The notes beneath the pieces were generated by a model. The model was not told the DNA's origin and made no database searches. It was given only the letters and a program-made list of their open reading frames with translations. From Paratinospora sagittata (lineage: Eukaryota; Streptophyta; Magnoliopsida; Ranunculales; Menispermaceae), in NCBI GenBank assembly GCA_035771175.1, contig CM069593.1, positions 40,919,741 through 40,983,740 of the forward strand: DNA of 64,000 nt, given 5' to 3'. A program made the position numbers and the translations under genes. Positions 1 to 11,800 of the stretch are shown here, piece after piece (the first letter of the stretch is position 1; each line of letters opens with the position of its first letter).

Positions 1-743
1 CCCCAGCCAAAAAACAAGAAATCCTTAAAGTATTCTTCCCCCATTTATACCCCACCTCTCTTCTCCACTGTTTCTTTTTCTCCGTTTCTCCTCCAAAACC
101 CTAGCCCTTAACTCAAAAGCCCACCATTTTCATTTTCTTATCTTGGTTGTAAGAAGATTGGAGCTAGAGAAACATCATTTGGACTCCATTTGGAGTGAAT
201 CGCCACTCGTTCGTCTTCACAAGATTTTCGACGTTTGATCTATTGAATCGTTAAGAAATGCATATTTTTATTTTTTTTCTATGCACTTTTATTCATGAAA
301 TAGAGCATGTATGAGTGTTTTTCGGTGTGTTTTGCATCCAAAAAAGACAAAAATGAAGCTCGTCACCATGGACGAGCTTCGTCCTAGGGTCGGCCATGCA
401 GGGCCGACCTATACCAGGAGGACCGACCACACTGGGCCGACCTATATAGTAATAGTTTGTCATAAGGGGGCCGACCCTCCTATTTTCAATTTTTTTTGTA
501 TTTCGAAAATTCATATTTCATTAGGATACATTTCATGACAATTTCAACATATTTATAACCATTCTAGGTTAGTTTGGATGGTGGGGTATACCCTTACACA
601 GTAGGGTTGGCCCAGTGTGGGCAACTCTTCTGTATAAGGGTCAGCCCTGCGAGGGTCGGCCTCCCAAGGTCTACCTGCATCACAATTTTTTTTTTTAAAA
701 AAAAAACACAACTACCCATTCGCACACAACAAAACTTACCTCT
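1..743. other. Repeat-derived flank with GC-rich hairpins, no gene seen
   Basis: No coding sequence is recognisable. Positions 1-270 read like an LTR leader or 5' UTR with pyrimidine tracts but have no partner here. Positions 354-379 form a hairpin (arms GAAGCTCGTC and GACGAGCTTC). Positions 388-475 and 588-680 carry several GGCCGACC-type modules. The segment ends in CCTCT, the left target duplication of the gypsy element. Confidence 0.4.
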
Positions 744-813
744 TGTAATACCCTAGGATTGCACACAAAAATAAAAAAAAAATTATTTGAACTTTGGGCA
801 CTGCCTACTGGGG
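744..813 (+). repeat. Truncated 5' LTR of the gypsy element
   Basis: It aligns with the start of the 3' LTR (TGTAATACCYTARGATTGCAC, then poly-A, ATTATTTGAACTTTGGGCAC) and stops at about 813, where pol sequence begins. The loss of more than 1.2 kb of LTR marks a large internal deletion. Confidence 0.85.
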
Positions 814-3800
814 AGTTTGTCAAAATTCAGGGAATGAGAAAATGGATACATAACTCGACTGTTGCACTTCTCAAGGCACAACTTCGAGTTATATCCCTTG
901 GTGATAACAATGACTCACCAGCGCTGTACCCTCTCGAAGTACATGATATCCTAGTAATATCTGAATTCCCAACTATTTTTCTAAATGGCCTTTTTGGTCT
1001 ACCTCCGGTTAGGAAATTCAATTTCTAGCTCAAACTCATACCTGGGACTAGACCCATCTCAATTCCTCCATACAGAGTGTCTAATGTCGAGTTGGACAAA
1101 CAACTAAAGGAGTTGGAGAGTAATGGCTTCATAAGGAAATATGTTCATCACCCTGGGGCGCTCCAGTTCTTTTTGTTCACAAAAAGGATGGTTCGTTACG
1201 GCTTTGCATCGACTATCGCAAGTTGAATAATGCCACCATCAAGAACAAATACCCATTATCCAAGATCGATGACTTGTTCGACCAACTTAGAGATGCCAAG
1301 TACTTCTCTAAGATTGATTTACGATCTGGTTATCATCAACTCCGGATCAGAGAGTCGGACATTACGAAGATGACATTCAGGACTCAGTACTGTCATTACG
1401 AGTTATTGGTTATGTCGCTCGGTCTAACAAATGTACCTGCAACGTTCATGGATTTGATGAACCGCATCTTCAGGTTCTACTTAGACCGAATTGTGGTGGT
1501 CTTTGTGGATGATATCTTGATACATTCTTCAACCGAGGAAGACCATAAGATACATCTGAGGATTGTCTTTCAGACCTTGAGAAGCCACCAGTTGTATGTA
1601 AAGTTGAGTAAGTGCGAATTTTGGGCGAAGCGAGTTCAATTCATAAGTCATGTGGTTTCATGCAATGGCATTGAGGTGGATCCTTCAAAGGTTGAAGCGA
1701 TTTTAAACTGAAAGCAGCCCACCACAGTTACTCAAATACGAAGTTTTCTTGGTTTGGCAGGCTACTATAGACGCTTCATCAAAGATTTCTCAAAGATTCT
1801 TGAACCTATGACCAAGCTCACTCGAAAAGACGTACGATTCATCTGGAATCCTGCCTGTGAATCATCATTTCAGGAATTGAAGAAGCGTCTCACAACAGCA
1901 CCGGTACTAATCACTCCACGAAATGGAATTGGGTTTTTATTATACATCGACGCCTCTCTCCAAGGCTTAGGTGCATAAATAATGCAAGAAGGCCAAGTTG
2001 TTGCATATGTTTCGAGGAAATTGAAGATTCATGAGGGTAATTACCCAACACATGACTTGAAACTTGCAGTTGTCGTATTCGCACTAAAGTTATGACATCA
2101 TTGCCTATACGGTGAACGGTTTAAGGCTTTCTTGGATCATAAGAGTCTTAAGTACATCTACACTTAGAGAGACCTAAACCTCCGCCAAAGACGATGGTTG
2201 GAATTCTTGAAAGATTATAACTTTCAACTCCAGTACCATCCTGGTAATGCCAATGTTGTCGTAGATGCCCTGAGTAGAAAATCTTATGTTTCTTGCACTC
2301 TTAACTTCGAGACAGAGAAGTTGGTTACAGAGATGGAAAATTTTAACCTACAACTGATTGAGGAGGGAGGAACATCACGACTCTCTCAATTATCAGCCAA
2401 CTCTGAGCTGGTTCTAAAGATTTCAGCAGCTCAGGCTAACGACCGTATGTTAATGGAGAAACGAGAACTTTTATTTATCAGACAAGACCTTCCTCACTGG
2501 TCGGTCTCTGAAGACGGAGCCATTTTCTACAAAAAATGTCTATGTTTATCGAACGATCCTGAGGTTTGGAAAGAAGTGCTCACTGAAGTGCACTGCTCGA
2601 GGTTCGCTATGCATCCTGGGGGAGACAAGATGTATAAGGATGTCAAGCGACAATTCTGATTTTCTGGAATGAAGAAGGTTATTGCAGACTTCGTTGCTAG
2701 ATGTCTCGTTTGCCAGCAAGTAAAGGCAGAATGCAAACCTCCCTCTGGACTTCTCCAACCTTTACCTATTGAAGAATGGAAGTGGGAGAACATTGAATGG
2801 ATTTTGTTACTGCCTTGCCTCGAAATAATAAAGGGTAAGATGTTATCTGGGTTATCATTGACAGACTTACAAAGTCTGCACACTTTTTGCCAATAAAGTT
2901 CACAGATAACGCCAAGCTTGTCGAATTGTATGAAAGATAGATCGTACACCTCCATGGCATACCACTCACTATCTTTTCTGATCAAGACCCTCGATTCTCA
3001 TCAAAGTTTTGTCAAAGCTTCCAGAATGGGCTCCAGGATCACAATGAGTACAACCTTTCACCCTTAGACTGATGAGCAGTCAAAACGTCTTATCCAGATC
3101 TTGGAGGACATGTTACATTGTTGCATTTTGGATTTTCATGACGGATGGGCAAAACACTTACATTTGGCTGAGTTTGCATACAACAACAGCTACCAAACTA
3201 GTATCGGCATGGCACCGTACGAGGCTCTTTATGGTCGCCATTGCAGATCTCTGGTATATTGGTTAGATATGGCAGATCGACCTCAGTTGGGGCCTGAACT
3301 AGTTCAAGAGACTTCTGAGAAGACCACATTAGTAAAAGAGCGACTTCGTGTAGCACAAAGTCGACAAAAGAGCTATGCTGACAAGCAGAGACAGCCTCTA
3401 AAATTTGATAAGGGGGACTTGGTTTTTCTAAAAGTTCATCCTACAAGAGGGGTCAAGCGTTTTGGGATCAAAGGAAAGCTCTCCCCACGATATATCAGTC
3501 CATTTCAGATCATTGAATGTATTGCCAAACTAGCCTATCGTCTATCCCTTCCATCGTCCATGTCTAAGGTTCATGACGTTTTTCACGTATCCATGCATCG
3601 AAAGTATCGTCCTGATCCTTCAAGGTTTGGGTTGAGGAAGGAAATAAGTATCAAGAAAAAACGATACAGATTCTGGATCGAAAAACTCAAGGACTAAGGC
3701 GACATAGCGTACCACTTGTGAAAGTGCTTTGGGATCACCACGAAGTAGAGGAAGCAACATGGGAACTAGAAGAGACAATTAAACAGAAATACCCTGAATT

Positions 3801-3819
3801 GTTTTATAGTAATAATTGA
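811..3819 (+). pseudogene. gypsy pol remnant (RT-RNase H-integrase-chromodomain-like)
   Basis: The frame begins in the protease-RT linker (EFPTIFLNGL, GLPPVR). It continues through RT with [11 protein letters not shown] and the catalytic FVDD (1502-1513), RNase H (YIDASLQGLG near 1945; DALSRK near 2265), and integrase zinc finger with HPGGDKMY and CLVCQQ (about 2590-2725). The core is degraded. A C-terminal segment has FKGD-like and KLSPRYISPFQII motifs (about 3405-3515) and a tail VKVLWDHHEVEEATWELE ending YPELF at 3819. In-frame stops occur at 1709, 1976, 2093, 2164 and 2657, with frame changes near 2900-3100. The tail resembles the derived chromodomain of the Tekay/Del lineage. Confidence 0.88.
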
Positions 3820-4463
3820 TAATGTGATACATTGTACTTTTCACTTATCAATAAAATGATAGAACTTTGTTTACAATATCTTAATATATTCTTTCATTTA
3901 AATAACTATGCAGATGTTTGAAAATAATACCGATGGAGGTAATGATGCATACATGCAATGGCCTCTTTGGCAACCTGTGGCGACTCCTTCAAGATCTGAG
4001 TCATGCCACAACTACTTTGCATCACCAACTCCATCGCCCCACAGACAACGATCCTTATCGCCAGAGCGTGCATGGTTTTTTCGTAACAATTTTGTCCGAA
4101 ACAATCCTGTGCTCTCATCCTGGCAAGATCTCCTACCAAAATTGTCAGGGGGCCGAATTCGGGCAACAACACGTAAAAACATTCCACCGCTCAACCTACT
4201 TCCCCTGAAACACTGCAACATGCGGAGCCCTACGCCACCATCTGTGAGGTAAATGTCGAAACCTTCTGAGGATGAATCCGGCTCCATTTGTTGTCTATTG
4301 TTTGATGATATAGAGGATTTCACCGGCCACAGTGCTATTCAAGGGCCTCATAGGCACTACCTTGATCTTTCGAGTAATGACCATGACGTTGAATACCACG
4401 CAGACATCAATCATAATGACACAGACTGAATTTCGAGGGCGAAATCCTTTTAAGGGGGTAGAG

Positions 4464-5828
4464 TGTAATACCTTAAGATTGCACAAAAAAAATAATTATT
4501 TGAACTTTGGGCACTTGCCTGAACTTTTGGGCACCTTTTTTTCTATAAAAGAAACCCCCCCTCATTTTTTACACCAAATCATTTGTGAGTTCTCTCTCTT
4601 TCTCACTCTCCTTGAGTTTTTCTCTTCTCCCTTTAAGACTCTCTTTTCGAGACTTTCTTCACGGTGCAACGCGGTTCTGCTCGGGGGAAGACCCTAGTTC
4701 AAGAAGGTGTTATTATCTGAAGGTGGGGAACGAAATATAGGTTTGAGTGTCTTATAACTTTTATTAAAGTTTACATTCATTTATCATTATGTCTACTATT
4801 CATTTACATTGCATTATTGCATATAATGTTCATACATGTCATACTTATGCCTGTATATTTGGAGTTCATGTATTACACTTTTACTATGTCGGACTAGTGG
4901 TCAATCTGACTCAACTAGACATTGTCTTATCCTCAGTAACTTTAAATAGTGAACGGGAGACAGCCCGTTGCTCTAGACGATAGGTACTTAAGTAGACCTC
5001 GTGTCTTACCTCTCAAACTAAAGACTGATCTGGTTGGTCTTATTTGAAAGCTATCAGCTTGTACATGTGATATTGAACATCCTAACTTTACACATGGTGA
5101 TATCGACCTGATAAGAATCACCAGACGCTGCCAAATCTTGTCTAATGTTAGTGAAGACCAGAGTTGCTCATGCATTGACATCATACATAAACACCACCTA
5201 GGTACGTAAGTGGTTTATGATCTACAAAATAGTTAGAAGCAATGCTCATTATTATTAATATTTCTCTGAAGAGGGACGTACAATGAGAACCCAAGTTTAC
5301 CTGGGGATGGACATTTGTACGTGAATTCAGGGCGTCGTTCTTGAGGAGAGACGTACAATGAGAACCCGGGTTTACCTGGGGATGGACATCTGTACGTGAA
5401 CTCAGGCGATGTACAATCACAGAACCATCACGAGACGGTGTCATGCATATATACATATTGTACTGTTTATGATGCTTGTTGTGTTTATGTGATATTTGAT
5501 TTTGAAGTTTTCTTTATTAATTGTTATATTCATGAACTATTTTACCCACTGGGTAATAGCTTACCCCGTTGTTATCCAATTTTTCTCAGGAGATTAGGGT
5601 GGACTGGGTGCAGGTTTTTGAGCTCACATTTTGTAACCCTTTGTTTATTCATTTGGGATTTTGGGGGGACGTTCTCTTACTATTTCATGTACAAAAATAC
5701 ATTCTGAAATTAATATAATCAGATTTATACTTTATTGTGTTCCTGCGCACTCGGTTATTGTTATAATGCATTTGCGCCCCGTCCATGAGTGTTCCACCAG
5801 TTTAGACGCGGCTGGGTGGAGTGTGACA
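4464..5828 (+). repeat. 3' LTR of the gypsy element
   Basis: It is 1,365 bp, starting TGTAATACC after purine tract AAGGGGGTAGAG and ending TGTGACA. A TATAAAA box lies at 4544-4550, followed by pyrimidine-rich leader sequence. Inside is a direct duplication with a 75-bp period (5275-5335 and 5350-5410, containing GACGTACAATGAGAACCC). Confidence 0.88.
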
Positions 5829-7437
5829 CCTCTCCCTGATGTTCGTCGTCACGAGAGTGTGCTCCTTTGGCCATAATGATGGAAATGTGTATTGATGGTG
5901 TTGTTTTTTGAATGCTTTAACCTATCAAATGAAACAAAAAACGATTCACTTTGAAATCATCTAAAACAACTTAAAACCTTGAAAAAAAACCCTAAGAAGA
6001 CGTTGATAACGTACTTACCACAACTAAAATGTGTAGGTGTTGAAGATGGTGAAGGCGTTGAAGAAGAACGAATGAGAGAAAGAAGATGAAGAGATTGTTG
6101 GTGGGGTGAGGTAGATTTTGGGGGTGGGTTTTTAGTTTTTTTTTTTTGAACTAAGGTCATTTACGTAATTTTATTTGAGGGTAGTTTAGGAATTATATTA
6201 GTTGGGTGGAGTGGAGTGAAGATAGTTCATTAATGGGGTCCATCTAGTTGCTCTCATAAAAAAATATAAAGAAATGAATAAAAATATTGTTAGAATGTGA
6301 AAATAAAAAAAAGAAAAAATAAGAGGTTAGACCGCCGAACCTACTTCATAAGGTTCGGCCCTGTGCTGTCGAATTAGGTTCAGCCAAGCAGGGCTGAACC
6401 AAAGTGTGATTGTTTGATTATGGGACTAGGATTTTAGGGAGAAGAAAATTAGGAAAGGAAGAAGAGGATGGTGTTGATGGTGTTGAAATGAGAATGGTAG
6501 TTTATGATTTTTTGATTTTTTGGTTGGGGTGGCACTAGTGGTAATATTTTTAGGTTGATTTTTAAAATTTTTTTTTTTGTTAATAACCAATATTTGCTAT
6601 CCTCTCTCTCTTTTTTTGTTAGAGGTTACACCTTTACTTTTAAATAAAGGTTTTAAAAATAAAAATATTTATCTAAATTTTTTTTTTATTATCATGTACT
6701 CGTTCTTTAAAGGTTACAAGTAGAGTTACATAATCGATGCCACCTAAAGCTTTTCATTTTATTTTATTTTATTATTTATTTATTTTTAAGTCTTGGGCAA
6801 AGTTGATTTCTTTCAGTATTTTTTTTTGCAATTTTTTTAAACTTATAAAGGGTTGGGATAACAATGGTAATATTAAACTCTCCCCACAGGTGCAATATTA
6901 TTTTCTTCTTGTTTTTCCTCCTTTAAAAATGTGTTGTTGCAAGTATGAGAGAGGATGAAGTTACTCATATATAAATCTGAGAAGTCCCATTGTCAATATA
7001 AAACTTTTTTTTTATGAGAACAAACGATAAACAAAATTTATAGTCTAAGTGTAGTTTGACTTGTTAAGCTACACTAAGACAATGTTTAGTGGCAAAAAAA
7101 ATGTATGCATAATTTTTTTTTAAGGGTAATGCTTAAACAACACAACAATTCTAGTGTGTAATGTATATAATGTTAATTGGTCACCTAATAGGTACATGTT
7201 TTACTTAAATAATGTCAAATGTCGTAATAGAATTTGACCAACATTAGATTTTGTCGTGGGCTATTTTAATAGTTTCGCCTTATTTAATCTCTCTCTTTAT
7301 ACGGTGCAATATTGTCTTTTTTAAATCCTCCAGTTTTATGATCTACTTCCACATGTTTCCTCTGAACACCCTAACACAACACTAGGTGTCTTTTTGGGCT
7401 TTTTTTTTTTTTTTTTTTGTGTTTTTCAAGTAATGTC
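5829..7437. other. AT-rich interval, no gene seen
   Basis: It contains many homopolymer T and A runs and no recognisable coding or RNA gene. A 9-bp-stem hairpin (arms GGTTCAGCC and GGCTGAACC) sits at 6378-6401 inside a cluster of GGTTCGGCC-type modules (6341-6402). The cluster resembles those at 388-475 and may be the other half of the repeat that the gypsy element split. Confidence 0.4.
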
Positions 7438-7681
7438 TGTAATACCCTGTATTTCACAAAAAAAAAAAAAAAAAAATTACTATTTGGGCAACGCCCGAAC
7501 GTTCAGGCGCGTGCCAGAACGTTCAGGCATTGCGCCTGAACGTTCTGGCACGCGCCTGAACGTTCGAGCGTTGCCCAAATAGTAAAAATTTCAAATAGTA
7601 ATTTTTTTTATTTTTATTTTTATTTATTTATTTATTTATTTATTTTTTATTTTTATTTTTTGTGAAATACAGGGTATTACA
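7438..7681. repeat. Palindrome with LTR-like tips
   Basis: The ends are TGTAATACCCTGTATTTCAC and its reverse complement. The core 7486-7583 is a near-perfect inverted repeat with arms of about 49 bp, built from AACGTTCAGGC and GCGTGCC modules and centred near 7531. AT-rich spacers separate core and tips; the right spacer is longer. The tips resemble the 5' end of the gypsy LTR at 744, so this may be two LTR ends joined head to head. Confidence 0.8.
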
Positions 7682-7706
7682 CTAAAAGTTATACATAAGG
7701 CCTTTT

Positions 7707-8200
7707 TGTCACACCCTGGGTTGCACAGCGTGCCCCCTACCCAGGTGCGGGCGCACCACCTCGGGGCGAACGCCTAGCCATTATGGATCCATAATATTGT
7801 CCCATCCCGGTACAGCCACCGCCACACAAGGACGTCTCTTGTACCCGGGATCATTTGTCTGCCACTATTCATGAATAGTGCAGAGCCTCCCCCAGAATCG
7901 AACTCGAGACCTCCCTTAAGGAGTCTAATTTCGCATTCTGAGTAGCCACATTGGTTCAGTGGCTACTTAGAATGCGAAATTAGACTCCTTAAGGGAGGTC
8001 TCGAGTTCGATTCTGGGGGAGGCTCTGCACTATTCATGAATAGTGGCAGACAAATGATCCCGGGTACAAGAGACGTCCTTGTGTGGCGGTGCTGTACCGG
8101 GATGAGACAATATTATGGATCCATAATGGCTAGGCGTTCGCCCCGAGGGGGTGCGCCCGCACCTGGGTAGGGGGCACGCTGTGCAACCCAGGGTGTGACA
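7707..8200. repeat. Head-to-head palindrome with tRNA-like A/B boxes
   Basis: Arms 7707-7949 and 7959-8200 are inverted copies with about four differences counted by eye. The right arm opens with TGGTTCAGTGG (7952-7962), fitting the pol III A box, and GAGTTCGATTC (8003-8013), fitting the B box, 41 bp later. This suggests a tRNA-derived SINE duplicated head to head. The outer ends TGTCACACCC/GGGTGTGACA also look like LTR termini, so an LTR-derived foldback is the alternative. It lies 465 bp upstream of the TypA start. Confidence 0.8.
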
Positions 8201-8665
8201 ATGTCTCTATTTTTCGAGCAAGATTAATTCGCGTTCGAGCACTGTAGAGACATTAGATGACTCTCTTCAAATAAACGTAACTAAGGTGAGTACGAGTTTT
8301 AATTCTGAGACCTTTACCCTTCAATAATCATTAACGCAGACTCTGATCGTATCCTGCACCACGTTGGGTCTCTTTGGGCTTTTTAGATCCTTTGGTTTTA
8401 GGTCCTTTTTAGTTTTTTTTTATTTAATTAATTATAATGCTGTTTAAGCACTTGATACGTGTCTTATGAATCTGTTTGGGTAGAAAGGCCTTTCAACCTC
8501 TCTCAGCCACAACGGCCATACACTTGAAAATTGAGGAAGGGAAGGGATAAACACAGTTGTAAGTAACGGACACCACAACATTTAAATAACACATTCTCTT
8601 GGGCACCAAACAACAGCAGCCTCACTTGCCAAATCCTCATTTGCTTGCTCTGTGTTGCGAGCAAA
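8201..8665 (+). promoter_or_regulatory. Probable TypA proximal promoter and 5' leader
   Basis: This is the 465 bp between the large palindrome and the start codon. It holds a GC-poor stretch with a weak TATA-like ATTTAATTAATTATAA (about 8428-8443) and a GATAA (I-box-like) motif at about 8542. No transcription start can be fixed from sequence. The placement rests only on adjacency to exon 1. Confidence 0.3.
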
Positions 8666-8873
8666 ATGGAGATGGCGATTGGGTTGCACTCCTCGCTTCC
8701 CATTAACAACAACTCTCTTAGAAACCTTCTTCCTAACCCTAAGCGAATTCCTGGCTTCAGTTTGCCTGCGTTAGTATCAACCAAGAGAAGTTTCAATTTC
8801 AGCCAATCTTCCAGGTTTTTCAATCCTTCTCCCATCAAATGTTCGGTTTCTGCTGCAACGGAAGCTGCTTCTG
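8666..8873 (+). CDS. SVR3: TypA exon 1 (transit peptide)
   Basis: Residues 1-69 plus one base. I chose the ATG at 8666, followed by a second Met at codon 3; an in-frame TTG lies at 8645 but no upstream ATG is needed. The peptide is rich in Ser, Asn, Arg and Phe and poor in acidic residues up to PIKC (56-59), typical of a stromal targeting peptide. The donor is TCTG/GTATAT. Confidence 0.9.
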
Positions 8874-11800
8874 GTATATTTCAACATTTCTTTCAATTTT
8901 AATCATTAGTGGGAGGATGGTTTATTCTTTTTAATCTCAGCTTAATATCACTTCACGTCTAATTCTTCTTCTTCTTCTTTTTTATTTTTTAATTTTTAAT
9001 TTCTGTTCAGAGATTTTCGTGCTTCTCTTTTTTTATTTTTATCTTTTATCTTTCTATATTCAGTCTTCTTGTGAAATTTGAAGTATGTTTGCCAACTTTT
9101 TGATCAAAAGTTCAATTTTCATGTTTGAGTTGAAAAGAAGAAAGGACAACTTCTTTTTTGGTAAATCCTACGTCTGCACTAAATTTTGAACTCCAACCAG
9201 CAAGGGATTTGGCTTCTTGAGATGAGAGATTGTCCTCTAGGTCTGGTCTATGTCTTCGTCTGCAAGCAAACTGCAAAACAAATGTGAAACTAGGGGTGCC
9301 ACTAAAGGCACTATGATGTCAGAGTTAGAATTTGAGCTACTATATAACATCAAGCAATATTTTATTGGGCGTCACTAAAAATTTGTGATAATTGACTCTA
9401 ATTAGAAAGTGTTGCACGTAAAGTGCAAGAAAGCAAGCAAAAGTTACAACTGGAGGTTGCGTGCATGCAAGCATAAGTTTCATGGCCTTATTGAGATTAC
9501 GGAGTATCTTGCACCTTATACATGTGATTGTTAAGGACTATTGTAAGACCATGTGCAGTTAGATTCCAACTTGGTTGGAATAAACAATATGGATACAGAT
9601 TATCATAATTGGAAATTTACATTCTATTCACCAATACATGCCTTTGAAACATCACAAGTCTCCCTATTTGGGATGGAAGTCTTCAAATGAACCTCTCTCT
9701 CTCAATCCAAAAGGGTCTCATGTGGGGATATTTTGTAATTCAAAAATACCAAAAATATTAATATGGTCAATCTCTTGGAGATATTGGTGTTTTATCATCT
9801 ATCTTTAATGAGTTTGACCGTTTGATTCTATGATTAAGCTCTTCCATGACTACTAGTTTGGGTTTTTTTCTTTGCTTTGTTATAGTATAAGATGTCATGG
9901 AGCCAATCTTATCAAAAGATACTTGCGAGAGATGATTTTAGAAAAGGTTTAGCTTTTAAAACATCGCAATTTGAAATCAATGAGAGTTTTAGGAAGACTT
10001 CTTATGGTCAACAAATCATTGGGATCATAGAGATGATGAGTGGTTCTTTGCAAGTATTGGTCACGTCGCCAATTTGATTGGCCATTAGCAACTCTTTTTC
10101 TTTCATCTAGTTGCTTATGGCCCATTGAATTGGCAACCGGATCAACTCTTGCAATGAACCACCCATCGTCTCTATGATCTCGATGATTTGTTGACCATAA
10201 GAAGTCTTCTTGAAACTCTCATCAATTTCAAATTTCCATGTTTTAAAAACTAAACCTTTTTTCTAAAATCATCTTCCGTAGTTAGCTTTCAATAAGATTG
10301 GCTCCATGACATCTTATACTATAACAAAGTAGAGGAAAAAAAAAAAACAAGAACCAGTAGTCAAAGCAAAGCTTGATTAGAGAATCCAACGGTTAAACTC
10401 TTTGAAGATGGACGATAAATCACCAATATCTCCAAGAGATTGATCATATTAATACTTTTTGTATTTTTGAATTACACTATAATATCCCCACATGATACCC
10501 TTTTGGATTGAGAGAGAGAGGTTCATTTGAAGACTTCCATCCCAAAGAGGGAGACTTGTGATGTTTCAAAGGCATGTATTAGGGAATAGAATGCAAATTT
10601 CTAGTTATGATAATATGTATCCATAATGTTTATTTCAATTAATCTAGAATCTAATTGCACATGGTCTTATGATAGTTCTCAACAAACACATGTACAAGGT
10701 GCAAGATACTTCATAGTCTCAAGAAGGTTATGCCACTTGCGATTTTCCTTGTAAACTTGATTTCACACTACTTCTCGAATGCACAATCTCATAGAAACCC
10801 AACTTCTCAACCTCACTTTTTCCAAGTAAGCCTTTCTTGCTCAACTCCTCAAGTCTTCTTTGACTCCCAATCGCATATGTGACAACTGTGTAGATGCTAA
10901 GCCATTGTCTAAAGATGTAGACATTGTTGCACTACCTATAACTATATGCTTGGATAGCATATACAAGTTATCAACCTTCTTATTGTTTATAAGCACAAGA
11001 ACACCTCAAACTACCTTTAGATCTTCACATTTAGCTACTATCACAAAAATAAGATTCTTTCGTAACTCTGTAACATGTATTTCAAAGTTCTCACAACATC
11101 ATAATGCATCTTGATCTTCACTATTCCTATCCCTACTGTCTTACAACTCATGTCATTACCCATCTGAACAGTACCATTGTTCATATTCTGATAAGAAGGA
11201 AACCAGTCCCATCTAGGACACATGATATAAATAGCCTGAATTAAGAATCCACTCATCACCTAAGCATCCTATAGTTGTTGAGAGAACATTAGCACCATCA
11301 AAATCTTCCTTTGCAAATGCTGCATCATTGGAATTACCATTTTTTGTTTTCCCTTTCCGTCGCGCTCTGGACAATCTTTCCTAAAGTACCTATCTTTATG
11401 ACATTCAAAACACTTTAATTTTTAGGCCTTTGATACAAGGATTTTGAAATGAAAAACTAAAACTTGTCTGTGGCCAAACTTTATATCCTACTCACCTTCT
11501 TAAAATCATTCAAGTCTATCTAAAAGACCCACTAGATGGTGAACTTTGACATCAAGAATATTTATTATTACTTCAAAGTGGAAATTCCAAGATGGCATAT
11601 TGTCATTCAATTCGACAAACAAGATAAAAGGGAAGAGATTGGTTCATTATGAAGGGATGAGAGGCTAAAAAGTGAAGGAAAAGACACACAAAGGGTTTCT
11701 TCTCTGCACCAAGTATCTTCCCTAAACCTAATAAGGGAGCTTTCTCCTTTTTAATTACTCAAAGAAAAAAAATTATTACATATAATGAAGAAATAGAAAC

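Larger units (their letters stand above)
744..5828 (+). mobile_element. Decayed Ty3/gypsy retrotransposon, Tekay-like chromovirus
   Basis: The element starts TGTAATACC and ends TGTGACA, flanked by CCTCT at 739-743 and 5829-5833, a 5-bp target duplication. The 5' LTR is cut after about 70 bp and runs directly into the end of the protease region, so the primer site, gag and most of protease are gone. Pol order is RT, RNase H, integrase with HHCC, GPY/F-like domain, and a chromodomain-like tail. A purine tract precedes the 3' LTR. Several stops make it inactive. Confidence 0.9.

Noticed and set aside
3908..4252. Small open frames between gypsy pol and its 3' LTR
   Set aside because: They overlap in both strands, have no motif and fit decayed 3' untranslated sequence.
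7394..7582. Open frame with a poly-Phe start
   Set aside because: It arises from a T run and the palindrome; no protein features.
7952..8013. tRNA gene
   Set aside because: A and B boxes fit, but no cloverleaf with acceptor and anticodon stems could be drawn; the unit is part of a longer SINE-like arm.
8645..8665. Upstream TTG as TypA start
   Set aside because: Plant nuclear genes start at ATG; the ATG at 8666 gives a normal transit peptide.
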